Shown: positions 17,723 through 26,748 of the stretch, in pieces
Position numbering within the stretch: position 1 is the first letter of the stretch
Layout of the letters: every line of letters begins with the position of its first letter
DNA from: Agrobacterium albertimagni AOL15
GTDB taxonomy: Bacteria; Pseudomonadota; Alphaproteobacteria; Rhizobiales; Rhizobiaceae
Assembly (NCBI RefSeq): GCF_000300855.1
Contig: NZ_ALJF01000010.1
Location: 124,001 to 188,000 of the forward strand
Direction of reading: 5' to 3'
DNA: 64,000 nucleotides
Notes under the pieces: model-generated
The model's database searches: none
What the model saw: only the letters and a program-made list of their open reading frames with translations
Told to the model about the DNA's origin: nothing
Position numbers and translations under genes: made by a program

Positions 17723-20239
17723 ATGAAGAACTCTATCGCCAAGGTGATGGGCTATATGCTCGTCATCGTGCTCGGCCTGCTCGTGGCTCTGCCGAACGTG
17801 CTTTCCGACGCAACCCTGTCCCGTTTTCCTTCGTTCATGCCCCACGAGCGCGTCTCTCTCGGTCTCGACCTGCGCGGCGGCTCCCATCTTGTTCTTGAGG
17901 TGGATCGTCCTGCCATGGTCGATGAATGGCTCCAGAGCCTCGCCCAGGAAGCGCGCACCACCCTGCTCGAAGCCCGCATCCAGACGCGCAGCATCCGTCG
18001 GGAGGACAAGGCCCTCAATGTCACGCTGGCTGATCCAGCCCAACTTGCGGCAGCGAGAGAAGCGCTGGCGGTGCTCAATAACCCTGCCGTCACGGTGACC
18101 GGACACGGTCTGCCGGAGCTCGACGTTTCCACAAGCGGCGGCGACAAGCTGCGCATGGCGCCGACCGAACAGGGTATCACCGCGCGCCTCAGCCATGCGG
18201 TCGACCAGAGCCTCGAAGTCATCCGCCAGCGTGTCGACCAGGTCGGGGTGGCCGAACCCACCATCCAGCGCGTCGGCGGCGATCGTGTTCTCGTCCAGCT
18301 TCCCGGAGAGCAGGATCCGTCACGGCTGCGGGCGCTTCTCGGCACCACCGCGAAGATGAGCTTTCATCTGCTCGGCGAACCGGGTGCCGCAGGGGTCGAG
18401 ACGTTGAAGGATGACGAAGGTCGCAGCTATCCGGTACAGGCAACGGTCCTGCTGGCCGGTGACCGGCTCACCGATGCGCGCGTCCAGTTCGACCAGCAGG
18501 GTGGCGGCCAGCCCGTGGTCTCCTTCCGCTTCGACGGCGTCGGTGCCGACCGCTTCGCCCGGATCACCCGTGACAATGTCGGCCGCCCCTTCGCCATCGT
18601 CCTCGATGATAAGGTGTTGAGCGCACCGGTCATCCGCGAACCCATCACCGGCGGCGCCGGGCAGATCTCCGGCGACTTCTCGGTCGATGAGGCCAATACG
18701 CTCGCGGCACTCTTGCGCGCCGGTGCGCTGCCAGCCAAGCTCACCGTCATCGAGGAGCGCACCGTCGGCGCCGACCTCGGCGGCGATGCGATCGAAATGG
18801 GCATCGCATCGGGTCTTGCCGGCTTCGGCCTCGTCGTCGCCTTCATCGTCGCGCTCTATGGCGCCTGGGGCCTGCTCGCCGTCCTGGCTCTCACGCTGAA
18901 CGTCATCCTGACCTTCGCAGGATTGACCATCGTCGGGGCGACGCTCACCTTGCCCGGGATCGCCGGGATCGTGCTTGGCATCGGTCTTGCGGTCGATGCG
19001 AACGTCTTGATCAACGAACGTATCCGCGAGGAGGCCGCCAAGGGGCGAGGGGCCTTCGCGGCCATCGACCACGGCTTTGCCAAGGCCTATTCGACGATCA
19101 TCGACAGCAATGTCACGGCGCTGATCGCAACCGTGCTCCTGTTCTGGTTCGGCTCGGGCCCGGTCCGGGGCTTTGCCGTCACCATGGGCCTCGGCATCGC
19201 AATCTCGATGTTCACCGCTGTCTCGGTCGTCCGCGTCGCCATGGTCGCCATCGCTCGCCGCTGGAAGCTGAAGACGATCACCATCAAGCCGCTGTTGCCG
19301 TTTAAGCTGATCAAGGACGGCACCAGGATCGACTTCATGAAGGCGCGCATGTTCGGCATTGGCGTTTCGGCCTTCCTGTCGATCTCGTCGATCATCCTGT
19401 TCATCACGCCCGGCCTCAACTACGGCGTCGATTTCAAGGGCGGCATCCAGCTCGAACTCTCGACAACCGGGCCGGCCGACCTTGGCCGTCTGCGCTCCGG
19501 CATCGAAGGGCTGAACCTCGGCGAAGTCGCCTTGCAGGAATTCGGCGACAGCAACCACGTCATGCTGCGCCTCGAGCGGCAGCCGGGGGGAGAGCAGGCC
19601 CAGACGGACGCGGTCACCAAGGTCCGCCAGACGATCCAGACGATCGACGCCTCGGCCAGGATTGAGCGGACCGAGGTGGTTGGCCCCAAGGTCAGCGGCG
19701 AACTGGCGACGGCGGGACTGACGTCGGTCATCCTCGCGTCGCTGGCGATGCTCGTCTACATCTGGGTGCGCTTCGACTGGCCGTTCGCCGTCGGTGCGAT
19801 CGCGACCCTGATCCTCGATGTTACGAAGACGATCGGCTTCTTTGCGCTGACAGGGCTCGACTTCAACCTGACGGCGATCGCGGCATTGCTGACGCTGGTC
19901 GGCTATTCCGTCAACGACAAGGTGGTGGTCTATGACCGAATGCGCGAGAACATGCGCCTCTACAAGGCGATGCCCTTCCGGGACCTGATCAATCTCTCGA
20001 TCAACGAGACGCTGGCCCGGAGCCTCTACACGTCTGCGACGGCCTTCCTCGCCATGCTGCCCATGGCGATCTGGGGTGGTAGTGCGGTCGAGAGTTTTGC
20101 GGTGCCAATGGTCTTCGGCATCTTCATCGCGGCATCGTCTTCGGTCTTCATTGCCGCGCCGATCGTGTCGTTCCTCGGAGACTGGCGGAGCCGCAGACAG
20201 ATCCGCAATCAGGAGGCTCTGCAGGTAGAGCCTGTCTGA
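17723..20239 (+). CDS. secDF: Protein translocase subunit SecDF (fused SecD-SecF)
   Basis: An 838-residue inner-membrane protein. The SecD half starts after one membrane helix with HERVSLGLDLRGGSHLVLEV and has the P1 periplasmic region and a five-helix block (GIAGIVLGIGLAVDANVLINERIREE). The SecF half starts near residue 540 with FMKARMFGIG, then YGVDFKGGIQLEL and VGYSVNDKVVVYDRMREN. The fusion is common in rhizobia. SecDF uses the proton gradient to complete Sec-dependent export. The start MKNSIAKVMGY at 17723 is chosen; ATG 17708 would add five residues. A bidirectional terminator follows. Confidence 0.95.
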   Translation: MKNSIAKVMGYMLVIVLGLLVALPNVLSDATLSRFPSFMPHERVSLGLDLRGGSHLVLEVDRPAMVDEWLQSLAQEARTTLLEARIQTRSIRREDKALNVTLADPAQLAAAREALAVLNNPAVTVTGHGLPELDVSTSGGDKLRMAPTEQGITARLSHAVDQSLEVIRQRVDQVGVAEPTIQRVGGDRVLVQLPGEQDPSRLRALLGTTAKMSFHLLGEPGAAGVETLKDDEGRSYPVQATVLLAGDRLTDARVQFDQQGGGQPVVSFRFDGVGADRFARITRDNVGRPFAIVLDDKVLSAPVIREPITGGAGQISGDFSVDEANTLAALLRAGALPAKLTVIEERTVGADLGGDAIEMGIASGLAGFGLVVAFIVALYGAWGLLAVLALTLNVILTFAGLTIVGATLTLPGIAGIVLGIGLAVDANVLINERIREEAAKGRGAFAAIDHGFAKAYSTIIDSNVTALIATVLLFWFGSGPVRGFAVTMGLGIAISMFTAVSVVRVAMVAIARRWKLKTITIKPLLPFKLIKDGTRIDFMKARMFGIGVSAFLSISSIILFITPGLNYGVDFKGGIQLELSTTGPADLGRLRSGIEGLNLGEVALQEFGDSNHVMLRLERQPGGEQAQTDAVTKVRQTIQTIDASARIERTEVVGPKVSGELATAGLTSVILASLAMLVYIWVRFDWPFAVGAIATLILDVTKTIGFFALTGLDFNLTAIAALLTLVGYSVNDKVVVYDRMRENMRLYKAMPFRDLINLSINETLARSLYTSATAFLAMLPMAIWGGSAVESFAVPMVFGIFIAASSSVFIAAPIVSFLGDWRSRRQIRNQEALQVEPV

Positions 20240-20246
20240 TCAAGAC

Positions 20247-20278
20247 ACGAGGCGGGCTGGTTTTATAGCCCGCCTCGT
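20247..20278. terminator. Bidirectional terminator between secDF and the XRE regulator
   Basis: Perfect 12-bp arms ACGAGGCGGGCT / AGCCCGCCTCGT enclose an 8-nt loop. It begins 8 bp after the secDF stop and abuts the stop of the convergent regulator. Confidence 0.8.
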
Positions 20279-20545
20279 CTAGGCTTCAGGCTGAGAAGAG
20301 CAGAAGATGCCGGGAAAACCATTCTCGCTGGTGAAGCGGAGGCCTGCCTTCTCGAATGCCAGTTTAAGCTGCGCCTCGGTCGACCGGTGCACGCCATGGC
20401 GCTGGCCTTCGTAGTCACGGATGGTGCTGCGGGAGACAAGCGACTGCAGTGCCAGCTCCTCTTGCGTCCAGCCCAGGTAACCACGGGCCGCACGACAGAG
20501 GGCAGGCGAAAAAACAATGTGGTGAGCGGATTGAACCATCATCAT
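20279..20545 (-). CDS. XRE-family helix-turn-helix transcriptional regulator
   Basis: An 88-residue protein with a Cro/CI-type HTH at about residues 16-72: CRAARGYLGWTQEELA (helices 1-2), then SRSTIRDYEGQRHG (recognition helix region). Three consecutive ATG codons begin the gene at 20545. A shifted frame over the same DNA is also open, but only this one gives the HTH pattern. It is divergent from mnhAB with only 38 bp between the starts. Direct repeats of TGACCAT in that gap suggest autoregulation and possible control of the antiporter operon. Confidence 0.82.
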   Translation of the reverse strand: MMMVQSAHHIVFSPALCRAARGYLGWTQEELALQSLVSRSTIRDYEGQRHGVHRSTEAQLKLAFEKAGLRFTSENGFPGIFCSSQPEA

Positions 20546-20548
20546 AAC

Positions 20549-20574
20549 TGACCATATAAGCGGATATTGACCAT
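20549..20574. promoter_or_regulatory. TGACCAT direct repeats in the XRE/mnhAB promoter gap
   Basis: TGACCAT occurs at 20549-20555 and 20568-20574, 19 bp apart. The first copy lies next to a TATAT that could be the -10 element of the minus-strand gene. Candidate operator for the XRE protein; inferred from position only. Confidence 0.4.
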
Positions 20575-20583
20575 TTAGGGTGA

Positions 20584-23574
20584 TTGCAGCGGGTTTTCCA
20601 GTCTGCGCTTTTTGTCATCCGAGCAGATTTCGTCGGGGGATATGGATTTGGGATAACGCTGGACGCTTCGAGCCTTTTGCTTCTGCTGCTGGTCCTTCCG
20701 TTCGTCGGCAGCCTTGGCTCGGCTTTCATTCTGAACACGACGTCCCGTGATCTTCCGGTCTTCGTCGCGGGCGCCACGACGCTCCTGACCCTGATCCTCA
20801 CGGCATCGGCCTATCCCTTCGTGACGCAGAACGGCGTCCTGCGGTTCACGGCCGTATGGCTGCCGCAGGTCGGGCTGGATTTCTCGCTGCGGCTCGATGG
20901 CTTCGCCTGGATCTTTTCCATGCTGGTCACGTCGATCGGCTTTCTCGTCATCCTTTATGCCCGCTACTATATGGGCAAGGACGACCCCATCCCGCGTTTC
21001 TTCTCCTTTCTGCTGGCCTTCATGGGGGCGATGCTCGGCATCATCGTCTCCGGCAATGTCATCCTGCTCTCGATCTTCTGGGAACTGACCAGCATCTTCT
21101 CATTCCTGCTGATCAGCTACTGGCACACCAATGCCGCAGCCCGCGACGGTGCGCGCATGGCCCTGACCATCACCGGGATCGGTGGCTTCTGCCTGCTGAT
21201 CGGCATGCTCCTCCTCGGCAAGATCGTCGGTAGCTACGATCTCGACAAGATCCTCGCCTCGGGCCAGCTGGTGCGCGAGCATCCGCTCTATTTGCCGACG
21301 CTGATCTTCATCCTGCTCGGTGCCTTGACGAAGAGCGCCCAGTTCCCGTTCCATTTCTGGCTGCCCAATGCGATGGCAGCCCCCACGCCGGTCTCCGCCT
21401 TCCTGCATTCCGCAACCATGGTGAAGGCGGGCGTCTTCCTGCTCGTGCGCTTCTGGCCGGTGCTGTCGGGGACCTATGAGTGGTTCATTATCGTCGGCCT
21501 GGCCGGCATCTCGACCCTGCTGCTCGGCGCCTTCCTGGCAATGTTCCAGCGGGACCTGAAGGGCTTGCTCGCCTACTCGACAATCAGCCATCTCGGTCTG
21601 ATCACGACGCTCCTCAGTCTCGGAAGTCCATTGTCGACGGTGGCGGCGATCTTCCACATGCTCAACCACGCGACCTTCAAGGCCTCCCTCTTCATGGCGG
21701 CCGGGATCATCGATCACGAGACGGGCACGCGTGACATGCAGCGGCTGAGCGGCCTCTACCGCTTCATGCCGGCAACGGCCACACTGGCCATGGTCGCGAG
21801 TGCTGCCATGGCCGGCGTGCCTCTGCTGAACGGGTTTCTCTCCAAGGAGATGTTCTTTGCGGAAGCCGTCGAGACCCATGCGGATTCCTGGCTCGATGTG
21901 ATCCTGCCCTATGTCGCGACGCTCGCCGGCGTCTTCAGCGTCGTCTATTCGCTCCGCTTCATCCACACGGTCTTCTTCGGCCCCCTGCCGAAGGATCTCC
22001 CCAAACAGACGCCGCATGAGCCGCCGCGCTGGATGCGTGTTCCCATCGAGATCCTCGTGGTGGTCTGCCTCATCGTCGGCATCGTGCCCGCCCTTTCCAT
22101 CGGCCCGTTCCTGCAGACGGCCGTTGAGAGCGTGCTGGGTGACCAAACCCCGGAATACAGCTTGAGCGTCTGGCACGGCTTCAACGTACCGCTGCTGATG
22201 AGCCTGGTCGCTCTGCTTGGTGGTATCGTGCTCTATGTCGCGATGCGGGATTATCTGTCGCGTTGCGAGGATGGGCCCCCCTATCTCCGTCGTCTGCGTG
22301 GCCAGCGCCTGTTCGAACGGGTCCTGGTCACAGTCTCATGGCGCTGGGCGCGTCTCGCGGAAAGCCGGCTCGGCACCCGCAATCTGCAGCCGCAACTGCG
22401 CTGGATCGTGGTCAGCGGTTTTGTCGCGGCAACCCTGCCGCTTTACTTTTCGGGCTTCGAACGCCGGCCGATCGTCTTTTCCGCCATCGATCCGGCCTTC
22501 GGCCTTCTCTGGCTGGTCGGCATGGCGCTTGCGATCGGCGCTGCGGTTTCCGCCAAATACCATCGTCTAGCAGCCCTCATCATGCTCGGCGGGGTGGGGC
22601 TGATCGTCTGCATGACCTTCGTCTGGCTGTCTGCGCCTGACCTTGCGATCACCCAGTTGCTGGTGGAGATCGTCACGACGGTTCTGATCCTTCTCGGCTT
22701 GCGCTGGTTGCCGAAGCGCAGCCCCGACCGAGGCGAGATCATGACCCTGAAAAGTCGGTTCCGGCGTTTCCGCGATCTTTCACTGGCGATCGCCTGCGGC
22801 ATCGGCATGTCGGTTGTTGCCTTCACGGTGATGACCATGCCGGTGCCGGATGCCATTGCCACCTACTTCCTTGAGAACGCCTACACCCAGGGCGGCGGAC
22901 GCAATGTCGTCAATGTCATCCTGGTCGACTTCCGGGCCTTCGACACGCTGGGAGAGATTGCCGTGCTCGGCATCGTCGGCCTGACCGTCTATGGCCTGTT
23001 GCGCCGTTTCCGTCCGGCTGATGACAGCATGGCGCTGCCCGAGCAGCAGGTCAGCCAGAACCGCTTCGATGCGGACCAGCCGGAGCGCTCGCCGGGCGAC
23101 ATGATGCGCGACTATCTGCTCGTGCCTTCGGTGCTGATGCAGTGGCTCTTCCCGGTCATCATCACGCTTTCCGTCTATCTCTTCATGCGTGGTCACGACA
23201 TGCCCGGCGGCGGCTTCTCGGCCGGTCTGACATTGTCGATCGCCTTCCTGCTGCAATATCTGGCGGGCGGCACGCGCTGGGCGGAAGATCGCATCCGCAT
23301 CCTGCCGCTGCGCTGGATGGGAGCCGGCATTCTCACGGCGTCGGCCACGGGTATCGGGGCATGGCTTCTCGGCTATCCCTTCCTCACCTCGCATTTCCGC
23401 TATCTGGAAATACCCCTCATCGGCAAGGTTCCCGCGGCCTCGGCGCTTCTCTTCGATCTCGGCGTCTTTTCGCTGGTGGTCGGCGCGACGGTGCTGATCC
23501 TCACGGCGCTCGCCCACCAGTCGATCCGCATCAACCGCTTGAGAGCACTGGAAGCCAAGGGGGAGAAGCGCTGA
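20584..23574 (+). CDS. mnhAB: Monovalent cation/H+ antiporter, fused subunits A and B
   Basis: About 996 residues. The first roughly 780 form MrpA/MnhA, homologous to NuoL, with proton-channel helices containing FWELTSIFSFLLISYW, TKSAQFPFHFWLPNAMAAPTPVSAFLHSATMVKAGVFLL and LLAYSTISHLGLI. The last about 150 residues form MnhB (MRGHDMPGGGFSAGL). The A-B fusion is typical of rhizobial PhaAB. First gene of a six-gene operon exporting Na+ or K+ in exchange for protons. The start is poor: only a TTG at 20584 fits, with no well-spaced ribosome site and no ATG or GTG nearby in frame. A four-codon ATG mini-ORF at 20642-20656 lies out of frame over its 5' end. Confidence 0.9.
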   Translation: MQRVFQSALFVIRADFVGGYGFGITLDASSLLLLLLVLPFVGSLGSAFILNTTSRDLPVFVAGATTLLTLILTASAYPFVTQNGVLRFTAVWLPQVGLDFSLRLDGFAWIFSMLVTSIGFLVILYARYYMGKDDPIPRFFSFLLAFMGAMLGIIVSGNVILLSIFWELTSIFSFLLISYWHTNAAARDGARMALTITGIGGFCLLIGMLLLGKIVGSYDLDKILASGQLVREHPLYLPTLIFILLGALTKSAQFPFHFWLPNAMAAPTPVSAFLHSATMVKAGVFLLVRFWPVLSGTYEWFIIVGLAGISTLLLGAFLAMFQRDLKGLLAYSTISHLGLITTLLSLGSPLSTVAAIFHMLNHATFKASLFMAAGIIDHETGTRDMQRLSGLYRFMPATATLAMVASAAMAGVPLLNGFLSKEMFFAEAVETHADSWLDVILPYVATLAGVFSVVYSLRFIHTVFFGPLPKDLPKQTPHEPPRWMRVPIEILVVVCLIVGIVPALSIGPFLQTAVESVLGDQTPEYSLSVWHGFNVPLLMSLVALLGGIVLYVAMRDYLSRCEDGPPYLRRLRGQRLFERVLVTVSWRWARLAESRLGTRNLQPQLRWIVVSGFVAATLPLYFSGFERRPIVFSAIDPAFGLLWLVGMALAIGAAVSAKYHRLAALIMLGGVGLIVCMTFVWLSAPDLAITQLLVEIVTTVLILLGLRWLPKRSPDRGEIMTLKSRFRRFRDLSLAIACGIGMSVVAFTVMTMPVPDAIATYFLENAYTQGGGRNVVNVILVDFRAFDTLGEIAVLGIVGLTVYGLLRRFRPADDSMALPEQQVSQNRFDADQPERSPGDMMRDYLLVPSVLMQWLFPVIITLSVYLFMRGHDMPGGGFSAGLTLSIAFLLQYLAGGTRWAEDRIRILPLRWMGAGILTASATGIGAWLLGYPFLTSHFRYLEIPLIGKVPAASALLFDLGVFSLVVGATVLILTALAHQSIRINRLRALEAKGEKR

Positions 23575-23906
23575 TGGAAATCATCCTGTCGCTCGCCATC
23601 GGACTGATGACCACCTGTGGCGTCTGGCTCATCCTGCGTCCGCGCACCTATCAGGTGATCATCGGACTGTCGCTGCTGTCCTACGCAGTGAACCTCTTCA
23701 TCTTCGGCGTGGGCGGGGTGAAGAGCAACATGCCGCCGATCCTCGAGGATGGCGTCGTGTCGACGACGCTGAGCGATCCCGTGCCCCAGGCCCTGGTGCT
23801 GACCGCCATCGTCATCGGCTTTGCCACAACGGCTCTTTTCCTCGTCGTGCTGCTCGCCGCCCGCGGACTGACTGGCAATGACCATGTCGACGGGAGGAAC
23901 GAGTAA
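23574..23906 (+). CDS. mnhC: Monovalent cation/H+ antiporter subunit C
   Basis: A 110-residue NuoK-like protein with three membrane helices. The conserved regions YQVIIGLSLLSYAVNLFIFG and [21 protein letters not shown] match MnhC/MrpC, including the DPxPQALVLTAIVI element. The ATG at 23574 overlaps the mnhAB stop (TGATG). Part of the seven-function Mrp complex in the inner membrane. Confidence 0.93.
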   Translation: MEIILSLAIGLMTTCGVWLILRPRTYQVIIGLSLLSYAVNLFIFGVGGVKSNMPPILEDGVVSTTLSDPVPQALVLTAIVIGFATTALFLVVLLAARGLTGNDHVDGRNE

Positions 23907-23908
23907 CC

Positions 23909-25546
23909 GTGATCGCCTGGAGCCACCACCTCATCGTCACCCCGATCCTCCTGCCGATGATGACGGCAGCGATCCTGCTGTTCATCGACGAACGCAACAG
24001 GACGACCAAGGCGCTGGTCAGCCTGACGGCGACGGTTCTGCTGCTCGCGAATGCACTCGTTCTCTTCCTGATCGAGAGCGGACCGAACAGTTTCGACAAT
24101 GTCTATCTGCTCGGCAACTGGGCCGCCCCCTTCGGCGTCGTGCTCGTCATCGACGGGCTTTCGGCGATGATGCTGTTGCTGACCGCGGTCCTCGCCATCG
24201 CCGCACTGGTTTTCTCCATGGCCAAGTGGCATGCCGTCGGAGCCCATTTCCACACCCTGTTCCAGCTCTTGCTGGTTGGCGTCAACGGCGCGCTGCTGAC
24301 CGGCGACCTGTTCAATCTCTTCGTTTTTTTTGAAGTCATGCTGGCAGCCTCTTATGGATTGCTGCTGCACGGCACGGGCACGCTGCGCGTCAAGTCCGGG
24401 CTCCACTACATCGCCGTCAATCTGGTCGCTGCCCTCTTCTTCCTGATCGGGGTCAGCCTCGTCTACGGAACCGCCGGCACGCTGAACATGGCCGACCTTG
24501 CCCTGCGCATGCCGGAAATGGAGCCAGACCGATTGATCCTGATGGAAGCTGGCGCTGCGGTGCTGGGCGTCGCCTTCCTGATCAAGGTCGGCATGTGGCC
24601 GCTCTGCTTCTGGCTGCCGACCGCCTACAGTGCCGCTTCCGCCCCGGTGGCGGGCATGTTCGCGATCCTGAGCAAAGTCGGCATCTACGTTATCCTGCGC
24701 CTGACCATGCTTCTCTTCGGTGATGGTCCCTCGGCCGGTTTCGGGGCGGAGGTCCTTCTGCTCGGCGGCATGGCGACGCTCGTCTTCGGCACCATCGGCG
24801 TTCTCGCATCCCAGGCCCTCGGGCGTCTAGCCGGCTATTCGGTCCTCGTCTCGTCGGGCACGCTTTTGATGGTGCTCGGCATCAATGATGGCGTCGTCTC
24901 CTCCGGTGCCCTGCTTTATCTCGTCAGTTCCACACTGACGATCAGCGCCTTCTTCATGCTGATCGAACTGGTGGAGCGCGGACAGGATGCTGGCGCGAAC
25001 GTCCTTGCCGTCACGATGGAGGCCTATGGCGACGGCGAGGAGGCGGACATGGAGGACGGCGAGGGCACGACCATGCCCGGGACCATGGCGATCCTCGGTA
25101 TCTGCTTTGCCGCCTGCGGCATCCTGCTTGCCGGCCTGCCGCCGCTGTCGGGCTTCATCGCCAAGTTCGCCATGCTGTCTGCCATGATGGGCACGGGCTC
25201 GATCGGGACGACACCGGATATTGCCGTCTGGACCCTGATCGTGCTGGTCATTCTCTCAGGTGTCGCGGCCCTGATCTCCATGACCCGTGCGGGCATCCGA
25301 ACCTTCTGGGGATCGATCGAAGGGGCGGTGCCGCGCGTCCTCGTGGTGGAACTGGTTCCTGTCATGCTGCTGCTCTCGATCACACTGGGGCTGACCATCA
25401 AGGCAGGACCGGCGATGACCTACATGGACACGACGATCCGGACACTCTCCAACCCGTCCGCTTACATCGACGCGGTGCGCGATGCCTATGTGGTACAGGA
25501 CCAAAGCCCTTCCGACGCCAAAGCTGACGGAGGAAGCGCGCCATGA
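23909..25546 (+). CDS. mnhD: Monovalent cation/H+ antiporter subunit D
   Basis: A 545-residue NuoM/N-like antiporter subunit with about 14 hydrophobic segments. Key blocks are LTGDLFNLFVFFEVMLAASYGLLLHG (conserved Glu in a channel helix) and FLIKVGMWPLCFWLPTAYSAA (conserved Lys). The GTG at 23909 follows GGAGGAACGAG. An acidic insert (GDGEEADMEDGEGT, about residues 373-386) lies in a cytoplasmic or periplasmic loop and is longer than in the paralogue at 31450-32955. Overlaps mnhE by ATGA. Confidence 0.92.
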   Translation: MIAWSHHLIVTPILLPMMTAAILLFIDERNRTTKALVSLTATVLLLANALVLFLIESGPNSFDNVYLLGNWAAPFGVVLVIDGLSAMMLLLTAVLAIAALVFSMAKWHAVGAHFHTLFQLLLVGVNGALLTGDLFNLFVFFEVMLAASYGLLLHGTGTLRVKSGLHYIAVNLVAALFFLIGVSLVYGTAGTLNMADLALRMPEMEPDRLILMEAGAAVLGVAFLIKVGMWPLCFWLPTAYSAASAPVAGMFAILSKVGIYVILRLTMLLFGDGPSAGFGAEVLLLGGMATLVFGTIGVLASQALGRLAGYSVLVSSGTLLMVLGINDGVVSSGALLYLVSSTLTISAFFMLIELVERGQDAGANVLAVTMEAYGDGEEADMEDGEGTTMPGTMAILGICFAACGILLAGLPPLSGFIAKFAMLSAMMGTGSIGTTPDIAVWTLIVLVILSGVAALISMTRAGIRTFWGSIEGAVPRVLVVELVPVMLLLSITLGLTIKAGPAMTYMDTTIRTLSNPSAYIDAVRDAYVVQDQSPSDAKADGGSAP

Positions 25547-26019
25547 TCCCTCATCCGCTTCTCAGCATGGCGCTGCTTCTGATGTGGCTGCTGCTCAACG
25601 ACTTCACGCTCGGCCATCTTGTCCTCGGTTCGGTCGTGGCGATCTTCGGCGGCTGGGCCATGGCCTCGCTCAGACCCGACAAGCCGAAGATGAAGAAGTG
25701 GTATCTGCTGCCGAAGCTTTTTCTGATCGTCTTCGTCGACATCATCCGCTCGAATCTTGCCGTCGCCCTGCTGATGATCAGCGGCAAGCGCCGGAAACAG
25801 ACCTCGGGCTTCATCACGGTCCCGCTCGAAATCGAGCATCCGACCGCGCTTGCCATCATGGCCGTCATCCTCACGAGCACGCCGGGCTCGGCCTGGCTCG
25901 CCTATGATGAACGCAGGAAGACCGTCCTGATCCATGTTCTGGACCTGATCGACGAGGAACAATGGATCGAAAACATCAAGCATCGATACGAACGCCTGTT
26001 GCTGGAGATCATCGAATGA
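25543..26019 (+). CDS. mnhE: Monovalent cation/H+ antiporter subunit E
   Basis: A 158-residue MnhE with the full N-terminal membrane region and the conserved FVDIIRSNLAVALLMI and ILTSTPGSAWLAYDERRKTVLIHVLD segments. Overlaps neighbours at both ends (ATGA). This copy has the normal family length, unlike the 111-residue copy in the second operon. Confidence 0.92.
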   Translation: MIPHPLLSMALLLMWLLLNDFTLGHLVLGSVVAIFGGWAMASLRPDKPKMKKWYLLPKLFLIVFVDIIRSNLAVALLMISGKRRKQTSGFITVPLEIEHPTALAIMAVILTSTPGSAWLAYDERRKTVLIHVLDLIDEEQWIENIKHRYERLLLEIIE

Positions 26020-26297
26020 GTGCCATCATTCTTTTCACCGCCGTCTCGATTACCCTGGTGCTGCTCGGGCTCGCCTTGATCATCGCGGCCGTACGCATCT
26101 TCATCGGCCCGCGTGCCCAGGATCGCATCCTTGCCCTTGATGCAAGCTATGTGATCGCCATGTTGATGCTCGTCACCTTCGGGATCGGCAGCGGCCGCTC
26201 GGTCTATTTCGAGGCAGCCCTCGTGATTAGCTTGTTGGGCTTCGTGGCGACCGTGGCGCTCGCCAAGTTCCTCATGCGCGGAGAGGTGATCGAATGA
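26016..26297 (+). CDS. mnhF: Monovalent cation/H+ antiporter subunit F
   Basis: A 93-residue protein with three membrane helices. The MnhF core RIFIGPRAQDRILALDASYVIAML is clear. ATG 26016 overlaps the mnhE stop and the gene's own end overlaps mnhG. Confidence 0.92.
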   Translation: MSAIILFTAVSITLVLLGLALIIAAVRIFIGPRAQDRILALDASYVIAMLMLVTFGIGSGRSVYFEAALVISLLGFVATVALAKFLMRGEVIE

Positions 26298-26659
26298 CCA
26301 TGCCAGTCGCCGATCTTCCGCTGTGGGTGGTGATCGCGGTCTCCACCTTTCTGCTCCTCGGCTCGGGCTTGACGTTGCTCGGTGCCATCGGGCTGTTGCG
26401 TCTGCCCACCTTCTATCAGCGGATCCATGCGCCGACCCTCGGCACGAGTTGGGGCACGGGCGCAATCATGCTGGCGTCGATCCTCTATTTCTCGATCGTC
26501 GGTTCGCGCGCCGTTTTGCACGAGATCCTCATCGGTGTCTTTGTGACGCTGACAACGCCGGTCACCCTCATCCTGCTGGCAAGAGCCGCACTGCACCGCG
26601 ACCGTGCTGAGGGCAACGACACCGTCCCATCGGCCAATCCCCCGCAAGACCAGCCCTGA
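26294..26659 (+). CDS. mnhG: Monovalent cation/H+ antiporter subunit G
   Basis: A 121-residue protein with three membrane helices and the MnhG signature GAIGLLRLPTFYQRIHAPTLGTS. It has normal family length and ends the first operon. Compare the second MnhG in this window, which carries a roughly 300-residue extension. Confidence 0.92.
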   Translation: MTMPVADLPLWVVIAVSTFLLLGSGLTLLGAIGLLRLPTFYQRIHAPTLGTSWGTGAIMLASILYFSIVGSRAVLHEILIGVFVTLTTPVTLILLARAALHRDRAEGNDTVPSANPPQDQP

Positions 26660-26748
26660 ACTTTCCCCTGAGAGACATGCCCGACCGTTGGCGCGCAGAG
26701 CGGCACGGTGCCTTCGACCGCCCCGAAGTCAGAGCAAGGCAAGCCGTT

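Noticed and set aside
20263-20517. Alternative minus-strand frame over the XRE regulator
   Set aside because: Only the frame ending at 20279 gives the helix-turn-helix pattern GWTQEELA...SRSTIRDYEGQ.
21100-22176. A 358-codon minus-strand open frame over mnhAB
   Set aside because: Low-complexity charged composition and no domain; the plus frame is a clear MnhA.
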